From assembly GCF_001509795.1 (NCBI RefSeq), contig NZ_LLZN01000076.1, forward strand, positions 1-44,914: a DNA stretch of 44,914 bases, in the 5' to 3' direction. The translations under genes were made by a program, and so were the position numbers. This stretch comes from Streptomyces sp. NRRL WC-3605. GTDB taxonomy: Bacteria > Actinomycetota > Actinomycetes > Streptomycetales > Streptomycetaceae. This document shows, in pieces, positions 1 to 8,000 of the stretch. Below the pieces are notes generated by a model. The model was not told where the DNA came from. It searched no databases and saw nothing but the letters and a program-made list of their open reading frames with translations. The stretch's first letter is position 1, and each line of letters begins with the position of its first letter.

Positions 1-97
1 CCGCCTTCACCCCGGCGTCGTGGAGCTCCTTGGCGATCTCCGTGATGGTGCCGGTGGACGAGTAGAAGACGACAGCGAGCTTGACGGGAGTAGACAT
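1..97 (-). CDS. WrbA-like NAD(P)H:quinone oxidoreductase, N-terminal part only
   Basis: Only the first 32 codons are inside the window; the gene runs off the left edge. The protein starts MSTPVKLAVVFYSSTGTI, a first beta strand followed by a flavodoxin-type phosphate loop (YSSTGTI) that binds FMN phosphate. WrbA-family enzymes reduce quinones by two electrons with NAD(P)H in the cytosol. The ATG at 95-97 is preceded on the minus strand by GGAG about 10 bases upstream. The family call rests on the N-terminus and on a second WrbA-like gene whose C-terminus lies at the right edge. Upstream, at 113-127, two TTGAC pentamers lie in direct repeat and may be regulatory. Another flavodoxin-fold protein is possible. 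Confidence 0.7.
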   Translation of the reverse strand, partial: MSTPVKLAVVFYSSTGTITEIAKELHDAGVKA

Positions 98-401
98 GAT
101 CGGCGATCTCCGTTGACTGTTTGACGGGTGCGGCGATGAAAACGACCTTCACAAGACGACCGGTCGCCTATTTCACGCTAGATGCCGAGACAGGACGTGT
201 CAAAGGAACGTCGAATGACATGCGGCACTGCCCACCTCGACGGCTTGCACCTTCCAGCCGGGTCCTCGCGACGGCTCCGGTGCTCGGCGTGCGGGCAGAC
301 GCAAGCGTGCGACCTCTTGGCTCACACCTGATAGGCCGGGACTCTCATCGCCGGTCAGAACGCCCCGTGCCCGGGGAGGCGTTGAGGCGTCTTTGGAATT
401 T

Positions 402-415
402 GTCGACCGGTCGAC
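402..415. promoter_or_regulatory. perfect palindrome upstream of the SDR gene, putative TetR operator (site A)
   Basis: GTCGACCGGTCGAC is its own reverse complement and ends 52 bases before the SDR start codon. Its core CGACCGGTCG is identical to the core of the palindrome at 33766-33775, in the intergenic region of a TetR regulator. The 370-base gap 98-467 otherwise holds only the two outward promoters; I see no gene in it. Confidence 0.5.
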
Positions 416-467
416 TAGTTTGATCGGAAGTCCTGAAGAACCGGCTCGTTCCACTTGGAGAAAACAC

Positions 468-1181
468 ATGACCACCTCTGGCCAGAAGGTCGCCGTCATC
501 ACCGGCGCGTCGCAGGGCATCGGCGCCGGCCTGGTCGACGCCTACCGCAAGCTCGGTTACGCCGTCGTCGCCACGTCCCGCACCATCACGCCGTCCGAGG
601 ACGCGGACATCGTCACGGTGCAGGGTGACATCGCCGACCCGTCGACCGCAGAGCGCGTGGCAAGCGCCGCGATGGAGCGTTTCGGCCGCATCGACACGCT
701 GGTCAACAACGCCGGCATCTTCATCGCCAAGCCGTTCACCGAGTACACCCCGGAGGACTACGCGGCGGTCAGGGGCGTGAACCTGGACGGCTTCTTCCGC
801 CTCACCCAGCTCTCGGTCGAGCAGATGCTCCGTCAGGGCGCGGGCCACGTCGTACAGATCACCACCAGCCTGGTCGACCAGGCCAACTCCTCCGTCAACT
901 CGGTGCTCGCCTCGCTGACCAAGGGCGGTCTCCAGTCCGCGACCAAGGCCCTGGCCATCGAGTACGCGACCCGGGGCATCCGCAGCAACGCGGTGTCCCT
1001 CGGCATCATCAAGACGCCGATGCACAGCGAGGAGAACCACGCCGCCTTCGCCGCGCTCCACCCGGTCGGGCGGATGGGCGAGGTCAGCGACATCGTCGAC
1101 GCGGTCGTCTACCTGGAGAACGCCCACTTCGTCACCGGCGAGATCCTCCACGTCGACGGCGGCCAGAGCGCCGGCCACTGA
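468..1181 (+). CDS. SDR-family oxidoreductase lacking the catalytic Tyr (237 aa)
   Basis: This is a classical-length short-chain dehydrogenase with a Rossmann fold. The cofactor motif TGASQGIG is at residues 12-19 and the structural NNAG at 80-83. The catalytic Ser is probably S134. In the usual Tyr-x-x-x-Lys pair, K152 is present but residue 148 is Ala (ASLTK) instead of Tyr. A related Tyr-less subgroup with ASLTKGGL is familiar to me from actinobacteria, so this looks like a real variant and not an error. The start at 468 has GGAG seven bases upstream; the longer in-frame start at 393 would run through the palindrome at 402-415. Substrate is unknown. It stands alone and is followed by a hairpin at 1211. 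The palindrome suggests TetR-type control. Confidence 0.9.
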   Translation: MTTSGQKVAVITGASQGIGAGLVDAYRKLGYAVVATSRTITPSEDADIVTVQGDIADPSTAERVASAAMERFGRIDTLVNNAGIFIAKPFTEYTPEDYAAVRGVNLDGFFRLTQLSVEQMLRQGAGHVVQITTSLVDQANSSVNSVLASLTKGGLQSATKALAIEYATRGIRSNAVSLGIIKTPMHSEENHAAFAALHPVGRMGEVSDIVDAVVYLENAHFVTGEILHVDGGQSAGH

Positions 1182-1210
1182 CGGGCGAGGCCGGCCTGGC
1201 GCGGCTCGAC

Positions 1211-1240
1211 GCGGGCCCGGCGTACACACGCCGGGCCCGC
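1211..1240 (+). terminator. hairpin terminator after the SDR gene
   Basis: Perfect 13-bp inverted repeat (1211-1223 with 1228-1240) around a 4-base loop, 30 bases after the SDR stop. There is no T-tract, as is usual in this GC range. Confidence 0.7.
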
Positions 1241-1405
1241 AGCCGCCAGGACGCGGCGCCTCGTCGGGGTCGCCCTTGCCCGCGTCGGCACCGGCCGTGC
1301 GGTCTCTCGTTATGGACAGTGCAGCCTCGTACCGCCCCCGCGGTCTACCGTGGGCCCGGCGCCGTCCGTCGGCGTCTGCCCTCGTCCCTCGGCCGAAAGC
1401 GACTC

Positions 1406-2254
1406 ATGGCAACGACCGTCGCCTATCAGGGTGAACCCGGCTCGAACTCGGCGACCGCCGCACAGCGCCTGTTTCCCGGGGCCGCCGAGCTGCCGCACAC
1501 GAACTTCGAGCAGGCCCTGGACTCCGTGACGCTCGGGGCCGCCGACCTGGCGGTCATTCCGGTGGACAACTCCGCCGCCGGACGCGTCGCGGACGTCCAC
1601 CATCTGCTTCCCGAGTCCGGACTGTTCGTGGTCGGGGAGTTCTTCCTCGCGATCCACTTCGACCTCATGGCGGTGCCCGGCACATCTCTGGACGAGGTGG
1701 AGTGCGTACGCAGCCACGTGCACGCGCTCGGTCAGTGCCGAAAGCTGTTGCGGGAGCGCGGCTGGCGCACGCTCGTCAGCGACGACACCGCGGGAGCCGC
1801 CCGTGAGGTGGCCGAGCTGGGCGACCCCCGGCACGCGGCGCTGGCCCCGCCCGCGGCGGCGCGGCAGTACGGCCTGGACGTGCTGCGCGAGGGAGTCGAG
1901 GACGATCCCGACAACACGACCCGCTTCGTCGTGCTGTCCCGGGAGGCGGCCATTCCCCCGGTGTCGGACGAGCCGACGATGACGAGCCTCTTCTTCGCCG
2001 TGCGCAACATTCCCAGCGCCCTCTACAAGGCGCTCGGCGGTTTCGCCAGCGGCGGGGTGAACCTCACCAAGATCGAGAGCTACCAGATGGGTGCGGGCCT
2101 CAGCCCGAGTTGTTTCTACACCGAGATCGAGGGCCACCCCGACGAACCGCGCGTCGCGCTCGCCCTGCAGGAGCTGCGCTTCTTCACGTCCGAGGTGCGC
2201 ATCCTGGGGGTCTACCCGGCGCATCCGCACCGACTGCGCGAGCCGGCCGGGTGA
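1406..2254 (+). CDS. pheA: prephenate dehydratase with ACT domain (282 aa)
   Basis: Converts prephenate to phenylpyruvate in phenylalanine synthesis. The N-terminal dehydratase domain (about 1-185) begins with AYQGEPGSNS and carries the catalytic TRF triplet at 172-174 (NTTRFVVLS). The ACT domain (about 192-275) contains GGFASGGVNLTKIES. In most PheA proteins the allosteric motif is ESRP; here residues 224-227 are ESYQ, a form I associate with alphaproteobacterial enzymes, so phenylalanine inhibition may differ. The start MATTVAYQGEP fits the family; an upstream in-frame start at 1319 adds a low-complexity Arg-rich leader. The ribosome site is weak. No other aromatic-pathway gene is adjacent, so this may be a second or acquired copy. 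Confidence 0.9.
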   Translation: MATTVAYQGEPGSNSATAAQRLFPGAAELPHTNFEQALDSVTLGAADLAVIPVDNSAAGRVADVHHLLPESGLFVVGEFFLAIHFDLMAVPGTSLDEVECVRSHVHALGQCRKLLRERGWRTLVSDDTAGAAREVAELGDPRHAALAPPAAARQYGLDVLREGVEDDPDNTTRFVVLSREAAIPPVSDEPTMTSLFFAVRNIPSALYKALGGFASGGVNLTKIESYQMGAGLSPSCFYTEIEGHPDEPRVALALQELRFFTSEVRILGVYPAHPHRLREPAG

Positions 2255-2266
2255 TGGGACGACACC

Positions 2267-2294
2267 CTTGATGGTCCGGCCTTGATGGTCCGGC
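2267..2294. repeat. tandem duplication of 14 bp
   Basis: CTTGATGGTCCGGC occurs twice with no gap (2267-2280 and 2281-2294), directly after the pheA stop and running into the terminator stem. Confidence 0.8.
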
Positions 2295-2312
2295 TGCCCG
2301 GCGGGGCAGCCG
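2291..2312 (+). terminator. hairpin terminator after pheA
   Basis: A 9-bp stem (2291-2299 with 2304-2312) and 4-base loop, about 40 bases past the stop codon. Confidence 0.6.
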
Positions 2313-2461
2313 TCAGCTCATCTCGCCACACCGCCGAGAGCACTCGCGTACGCCACTCCTGAGGCAGGTCGGAGAGGGCTCGGAGCGAGAGACCACTCGC
2401 CGCAGAAGGCCGGCCTCACCGTCCCCGCCTCCGCCCCCGCCGCCGCGATCGCACCGTCGGA

Positions 2462-2953
2462 TCAATCCGTCCGCTGCCGAGTCGCGCCCGCATTGTGGCG
2501 ATTGACGTTGGCCGTCAGCTTCCGCACGAGGGTCTGGAGGGTGGCGATCTCCTCAGGCGCGAGCCCCACGGCGTCCCCGATCGCGGGCGGAACGCTGGAG
2601 AGACGCCGGTGCACCGCCAGCCCCTCCTCGGTGAGCGCGACCTGGACGACCCGCTCGTCGTCGGCCCGGCGCTCCCGCTTCAGCAGACCGTTCGCCTCCA
2701 GGCGCTTGATCAGCGGAGTCACGGTGCCGTAGTCCAACTGCAGCACTGCTACCAGGTCCTTGACGGACACCGTGTGGTGCTCGCCGAGAGCGACCAGGAC
2801 CAGGTACTGCGGATAGGTCAGTCCCAGCGGATCGAGCAGCGGCCGGTAGGCGCCGGTGAGTGCGCGGGAGGCCGCGTACAGCGTGAAGCACAGGTGCTTG
2901 TCCAGCATGGGCGGGACGTCGGTCGGCTCGGACGCGTTCGCCTCGGCGCTCAT
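2462..2953 (-). CDS. MarR-family regulator, OhrR type (163 aa)
   Basis: A winged-helix repressor of the organic-peroxide-sensing OhrR group. The N-terminal stretch LDKHLCFTLYAASRA carries Cys22, aligned with the peroxide-reactive Cys near the N-terminus of OhrR (LCF-LYA-SR). The wing motif DDERVVQVALTEEGL is typical of MarR. OhrR proteins normally repress ohr, a peroxidase gene, but here the divergent neighbour is a secreted alpha/beta hydrolase, so that is the likely target. The 211-base gap between them holds both promoters; on the minus strand TATAGT is a plausible -10. Oxidation of Cys22 would be expected to release DNA. The family is clear; the ligand is inferred. Confidence 0.9.
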   Translation of the reverse strand: MSAEANASEPTDVPPMLDKHLCFTLYAASRALTGAYRPLLDPLGLTYPQYLVLVALGEHHTVSVKDLVAVLQLDYGTVTPLIKRLEANGLLKRERRADDERVVQVALTEEGLAVHRRLSSVPPAIGDAVGLAPEEIATLQTLVRKLTANVNRHNAGATRQRTD

Positions 2954-3057
2954 GTCTCACTCCTCGTCTTCCAGGTCGGCGGGCGGCCTCCCGGCTGCCG
3001 GCAATTCGGACATTGCCCTACCTTTCAGGGAACACTATACACTCGCCTCCACTTAAC

Positions 3058-3086
3058 TTGTGCACGAGGCAATCGTGCGCTAGCTT
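3058..3086 (+). promoter_or_regulatory. predicted promoter of the secreted hydrolase
   Basis: TTGTGC (3058-3063), a 17-base spacer and TAGCTT (3081-3086) lie about 80 bases before the start codon. The spacer region holds GTGCAC and GTGCGC elements that could be part of the operator of the divergent OhrR-like repressor. Confidence 0.45.
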
Positions 3087-3164
3087 TCTTCCTGTCGCCG
3101 CCACCGAGGCGGGACAGACCGGGGGCCTCCCGGTCTACCGCCTTGCTTTTCGAGGGAGTTCCTC

Positions 3165-4013
3165 ATGAACGTCTCGTCCGCCTTCCGCCCCACTCGCAAG
3201 CGCGTCGCCGTCGTGGGCGCCGTGACGGGAGCCGCCGCGCTCGCCCTCTCCGTGACCGCCTCCGCGGACTCGACGACCGCGCGGCACGCCTCGGAGAAGA
3301 AGCCGACGGTCGTCCTGGTGCACGGGGCCTTCGCCGATTCCTCCAGCTGGAACGGCGTCATCAAGCGCCTGAAGAAGGACGGCTATCCCGTGGTGGCCCC
3401 GGCCAACCCGCTGCGCGGCCTCAAGAGCGACGCGGACTACCTCAAGAGCTTCCTCAAGAGTGTGCAGGGCCCCGTCGTGCTGGCCGGCCACTCCTACGGC
3501 GGCGCGGTGCTCACCGAGGCCGCCGAGAACGAGCCCAACGTGAAGGCCCTGGTCTACATCGCCGCCTTCGCCCCCGACAAGGGCGAGAGCGCCCTGGAAC
3601 TGTCCAACAAGTACCCGGGCGGCACGCTGGGCCCGACCTTGAACCCCGTGCCCTTCACGCTCCCCGGCGGCGGCACCGGCAACGACCTCTACATCAAGGC
3701 CGATAAGTTCCACGACCAGTTCGCCGCGGACGTCCCCACTCGTGTCACCGACCTGATGGCGGCGACCCAGCGCCCCGTGGCTGCCTCCGCCCTGGAGGAA
3801 CAGGCCACGCACACCGCCTGGAAGTCCATCCCCTCCTGGACCCTGGTCACCACCCAGGACCTCAACATCCCGGCCGCCGCACAGCGGTTCATGGCCGAGC
3901 GGGCGCACTCCCACGTCACTGAGATCAAGGCCTCCCACGCCGTGACGGTCTCGCGCCCCGACGCGGTGACCCGGATCATCGAGCAGGCCGCCCGCTCCAC
4001 GACCGGCAACTGA
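3165..4013 (+). CDS. secreted alpha/beta-fold hydrolase (282 aa)
   Basis: The N-terminus (RKR, then a hydrophobic segment ending in TASAD near residue 35) is an export signal. The mature enzyme has the oxyanion-hole HGAF (53-56), the nucleophile elbow GHSYGG with Ser110, a likely acid at Asp232 (TTQDLNIP) and the catalytic His258 (ASHAV). This pattern matches the esterase group related to plant salicylate and pyrethroid esterases. The natural substrate cannot be read from sequence. The start ATG follows GGGAG with good spacing. It is divergent from an OhrR-type regulator and is followed by a strong bidirectional terminator. Confidence 0.9.
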   Translation: MNVSSAFRPTRKRVAVVGAVTGAAALALSVTASADSTTARHASEKKPTVVLVHGAFADSSSWNGVIKRLKKDGYPVVAPANPLRGLKSDADYLKSFLKSVQGPVVLAGHSYGGAVLTEAAENEPNVKALVYIAAFAPDKGESALELSNKYPGGTLGPTLNPVPFTLPGGGTGNDLYIKADKFHDQFAADVPTRVTDLMAATQRPVAASALEEQATHTAWKSIPSWTLVTTQDLNIPAAAQRFMAERAHSHVTEIKASHAVTVSRPDAVTRIIEQAARSTTGN

Positions 4014-4061
4014 GCCCTTCGCAGGGCGTCGCGGAGAACCGGGTTCGATCCCCTGGCTCCA

Positions 4062-4116
4062 GGCCGACGGGGTGCGGCCGCCCCCTCTCGTGGGGAGCGG
4101 CCGCACCCCGTCGGCC
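4062..4116. terminator. bidirectional terminator between convergent genes
   Basis: Perfect 20-bp inverted repeat (4062-4081 with 4097-4116), extended inward by CCCC/GGGG. It serves both the hydrolase (plus) and the DsbA-family gene (minus). Confidence 0.85.
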
Positions 4117-4121
4117 GGTTG

Positions 4122-4769
4122 TCAGGCGGCGGACCTGTCCGCCCACGCCTGCTCCAGTGCCTGCGTGAACATCTCGGGCGACTGGACACCGCTGACGCCG
4201 TAGCGCCGCTCCAGCACGAAGAAGGGCACGCCGCCGGCGCCCAGTTCCGTGGCGAGTCGCTCGTCGGCGCGGACCTCGTCGGCGAAGGCGTCGGGGTCGT
4301 CGAGCACCTTCCGCACCTCCGCCTCCACCAGCCCCGCCTCGACCGCCACACGCACCAGGGTCTCGCGGTCGTAGATGGAGGCCTCCTGCGCGAAGTTGAC
4401 GCGGAAGGCGAGGTCCAGGAAGGTGCCCTGCAGGCCCCGGGTGGCGGCGAAGTGCGCGAGGCGGTGCACGTCGAAGGTGTTTCCGAAGACACGTCCGCCG
4501 ATGCGGAACTCCAGCCCCACGGCGTTCGCCATGGCAGCGGCCTGCTCCTCCCGCGCGACCTGCTGCTCCCGGGTCCGGCCGTACTGCGCGGCGACCGCGT
4601 CGATGATCGGTACCGTGCCGTTCTCGGCCCGGGGGTTGAGCTCGAAGGACCGGTGGACGACCTCCACCTGGTCACGGTGCTGGAACGCGGCGAGCCCCTT
4701 GGCGAAGTGCTCCCTGCCGACGTAGCACCACGGGCACGCGACATCGGTCCACATCTCGACACGCATCAT
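4122..4769 (-). CDS. DsbA-family oxidoreductase, FrnE-like (215 aa)
   Basis: A thioredoxin-fold protein with an inserted helical domain and no signal peptide, so cytosolic. The redox motif CPWC is at residues 12-15 (DVACPWCYVGRE) and the cis-Pro loop reads GVPFFVLE near the C-terminus. The FrnE group includes thiol-disulfide isomerases and polyketide-biosynthesis proteins; GST-kappa-like 2-hydroxychromene isomerases are relatives. The start is supported by AGGGAGAG just upstream; either of the first two Met codons could be used. The 290-base upstream gap holds an imperfect palindrome at 4908 resembling the TetR sites around 33.8 kb, where a second DsbA-family gene lies. Confidence 0.9.
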   Translation of the reverse strand: MMRVEMWTDVACPWCYVGREHFAKGLAAFQHRDQVEVVHRSFELNPRAENGTVPIIDAVAAQYGRTREQQVAREEQAAAMANAVGLEFRIGGRVFGNTFDVHRLAHFAATRGLQGTFLDLAFRVNFAQEASIYDRETLVRVAVEAGLVEAEVRKVLDDPDAFADEVRADERLATELGAGGVPFFVLERRYGVSGVQSPEMFTQALEQAWADRSAA

Positions 4770-4907
4770 CTGGTCTCTCCCTCTGTGCGGGGGCGTCGGG
4801 CCGACCGGCCCCGACGCGGAAATGACGAGGGCGCCCGCTCGGATCGCTCACAGTGGCGAGTGGCGACCCGTTTTCGACTGACTCACCGGCCCCTCTATCC
4901 AGAGAAT

Positions 4908-4923
4908 AGACGACCGACCGTCT
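4908..4923. promoter_or_regulatory. imperfect palindrome, putative TetR operator (site B)
   Basis: AGACGACCGACCGTCT has perfect 5-bp outer arms (AGACG/CGTCT). It shares AGACGACCG with the site at 33763-33771 before the other DsbA-family gene. It lies about 140 bases upstream of the FrnE-like gene. Confidence 0.4.
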
Positions 4924-4983
4924 TCCAACAAAGAACCAGCTCAGACGGCCTCTTCTTCAAGAGGCTCGCGATACGACACGAAA

Positions 4984-5020
4984 GAGGGGTGCCGGAAGCC
5001 CACTGCTTCCGGCACCCCTC
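4984..5020 (-). terminator. terminator of the first S8 protease gene
   Basis: Perfect 16-bp stem (4984-4999 with 5005-5020) and 5-base loop, 40 bases past the protease stop; on the minus strand it is followed by TTT. Confidence 0.85.
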
Positions 5021-5059
5021 GTCCTCGATCGACTCACTTCACGACTGCGGCCGGACGGC

Positions 5060-8000
5060 TCACTCGGTGCCGCGGTGGAGGTAGGCGCGGGACACGGTCT
5101 GCCGCACGCCGTTGCCCTGTGCGTCGGTCGCGGTGACCCTGAGTGTGACGAAGGCGTCCCGGTGCAGACGGGCCGGGCGTTCCACCACGGCGGTGAACCG
5201 GCTGTCTCCCCCCTGCCGCGCGGTCCGCGCCGTGCTCCAGGTGCGACCGTCGTCGTAGGACGCCTCCACCTTCAGCACGACGCCACGCGGGGTGGCCATG
5301 CCGTCCTGCATACGGACGCTCAGCCCGACATTGTGCGTCCGGGACCGGCCGACCGTGTTCTGCGCGTCGACCGGCACGTCGTAGTCGAGCTGGAGCAGCG
5401 GGAGGCGAGCCGTCTCTGCCGAGGAGCCCGAACGGAACGTCCACGACGTGTCGGTTCCGGTGGCGAACTGCCATTGCTCCGAGACGCGTCTCGTCGTCAG
5501 GTCAAGCCGGTAGGCGGCCTCACTCGCGGGGACCTCGAAGTCACCCCAGGCGCCGTCCTCCGACCGTGCCAGCTGCTTTCCGTCGCGGTAGAGGACCGCT
5601 GTGGCCGTGTCCGCCGAGGTGTCGCCGAAACCGCCGCGTTCGGCGAACGACCAGTGGCTGGTGCCGTCGTTGAACTCCGGTACGTAGATCGACAGGGCGT
5701 TGCCCCTGCGCACCGACGGCTGGTGCCCGCCGCGGGGGATGGAGGGACGTACCACCGCCCCGAACCACTGCTCCGAGGTGCGCTGACGGGGCCGATACGT
5801 GTGCGGGTCGTCGTGCATGCCGCCCTGCAGCGGCTGGTCGGTGGTCTCGACGACCCTGTACTGCACGGCGTGCTGCCACTGCGTGCCGGCCTCGGCGCTC
5901 ACGTACTCGACGCGCTCCTGTCCCACCGGTACGAAGCGGTTCCACTGCCCCCATGCGGTGGTCTGGTAGGGCCGCCACGCGAAACGCTGCTCACTCGCCC
6001 ACTCCGAGGCGCCGGTGCGGTGATAGGTGGCACGGACAACCGCCGTGTTGCGCTCCGACGCGGTGTAACGGGGGTTCTGGGGAATCGCGTTCTTCCACAC
6101 GCCCATCACGTCGTACAGGTACGGGCTGCGCATCGTGCCGGTGAAGGTCACCGTCGTCCTGCGCTGCGCCATGCGCGCGAACAGGGCGGCGCCGTCGGTC
6201 GAGGAGGCCCGCACGAAGGGCAGTGCCATCCGCTCGCCGGTCGGCCGCCACTGGGTCCACACGGGGAACCGGTCGGGCAGCACGAGCAGCACGGCCTCGG
6301 CTCCGGCGGCCTCGGCGGCCCGGGCGAGGACCGCGTTGTCGTAGCCGCTGGAACCGTCGTCCCGCAGTACGGCCAACTGCCCTCGCGTGCCGCGGAAGTC
6401 CGGTGCCTGGGCCGTGCCGGCCGCCACGGCGGTGAACCGTTCATGCCGGTCATCGAAGACGGGTGAGAGTTCCTCGTAGTACGGCCGGAATCCTGCCGTG
6501 CCGCCGGATGCCTTCGCCCGGAGCTGCGGGGCGACCAACTGGGTGCGTACGGTGAACTCGAAGGCCCCGTCGGTGACCGCGGCGGTGGCGTTGGTGTAGA
6601 AACGGTCTCCCCCGAAGACCGCGACGGTCTGGAAGAGGTCCTTGCCGTCGATCCTGCGGTGGTACGTCGGGCACAGGACGCCCTGGCGCTCGGCCGGCCT
6701 CGGCGTGCGCAGCTGCACCTCGGTGACCTCGGCCGCGTTCAGCGTCACCGTGGTGTCGTCGGTCACCTTCACCTCGGGGGCGACGACGTTGCCGATCTCG
6801 GAGGCGCCGTCCGCCGCGTAGTCGGTGAACTGGCTGCTCACGTAGTACGTCCCCTCCTCCACGAGGGCGACTCCGGCCTCACGGTCGCTGTACTCCACGA
6901 AGCCGTCCGCCCCGAAGATGGTCCCCAGCCAGCCCGGGACGACCTGGCCGGCACGGTCGCGGTAGACCACCTTCAGCTTGTGCACGGGGGCGTGCACCTG
7001 GAGGGAGAGGGTCGTGTGCGCGACGACGGTGCCGTCGGCCGACGTGGCGGTCAGGTAGCCGTAGTAGCGGCCCCGCGTCGCCCCCGCCGGATCGGTGTGC
7101 AAGGGCACGTCGGTCGTGGCGCCCGGAGCGATCCGGACTTCGGTCGCACCGGCACCGACCACGCCGTCGGCGAGGGCGCGCCCGTCGACGGTGGCCATGG
7201 TCAGGTCGAGCGACAGGGTGACGGGGCGGTCCCCGGTGTTCGTGTAGCGGACGGTGGCCTGGCGCTGTTCCCGGTCGCCGCCCACGGACATCGGGGCGAG
7301 GGCGAGGGAGCCGGTGGCGGTGATCGGTCCCGTGGCCGCGGCCACGTCGACGCGGCCGCCTCCCTGCTCGGTCGCTCCGGTGCCGGTCACCGTGGAGGCG
7401 GTGCTGGTCAGCGCGTCCTTCAGCTGCTGCGGGGACCAGTCCGGGTGCTGCTGGACCAACAGCGCGGCGGCGCCGGCCACATGCGGGGTGGCCATGGAGG
7501 TCCCCGACAGGGAGACGTAGTGGCTGTCGACGGGGTCGCCCAGGGTGGTGCCCTGCGCGCGGGCGGCGACGATGCCGACGCCCGGTGCGGTCACGTCGGG
7601 TTTGACGGCCCCGTCGCCGTAGCGCGGTCCGCGACTGGAGAAGGACGCGAGGGAATCGTCCCGGTCGACGGCCCCGACGGTCAGCGCCGCGTCGGCCGCT
7701 CCCGGGGTGCCGAGCGTCGACGGGGCCGGGCCGGTGTTGCCCGCCGCGACGACGAAGAGCGTGCCCGTGGAGGCCGTCAGGGCGTTGAGCGCCTGGCTCA
7801 TGGGGTCGGTGCCGTCCGCCTGACCGTCCGCTCCCAGACTCATGTTGACGACCTTGGCGTGGGCGCCTGCGGCCCATTCCATGCCGTCGATGATGCCGGA
7901 CTCCGAGCCGTAGCCGTCGTCGTCGAGCACCTTCCCGATCAGCAGGTCCGCCTTCGGTGCGACGCCCCTCCGGGTGCCACCGGACGCGGCGCCGCTGCCG

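Noticed and set aside
2495..3706. A 403-codon plus-strand frame crossing the MarR gene and the secreted hydrolase
   Set aside because: It is antisense to the OhrR-like gene and out of frame with the hydrolase, both of which have clear family motifs and their own ribosome sites.
4037..4062. GGGTTCGATCCCCTGG stretch that looks like the T-arm and 3' end of a tRNA, as left by integrative elements
   Set aside because: The stem pairs only partly, no D-arm or anticodon arm lies upstream, and no integrase or second copy is visible. Chance similarity in the intergenic region is more likely.
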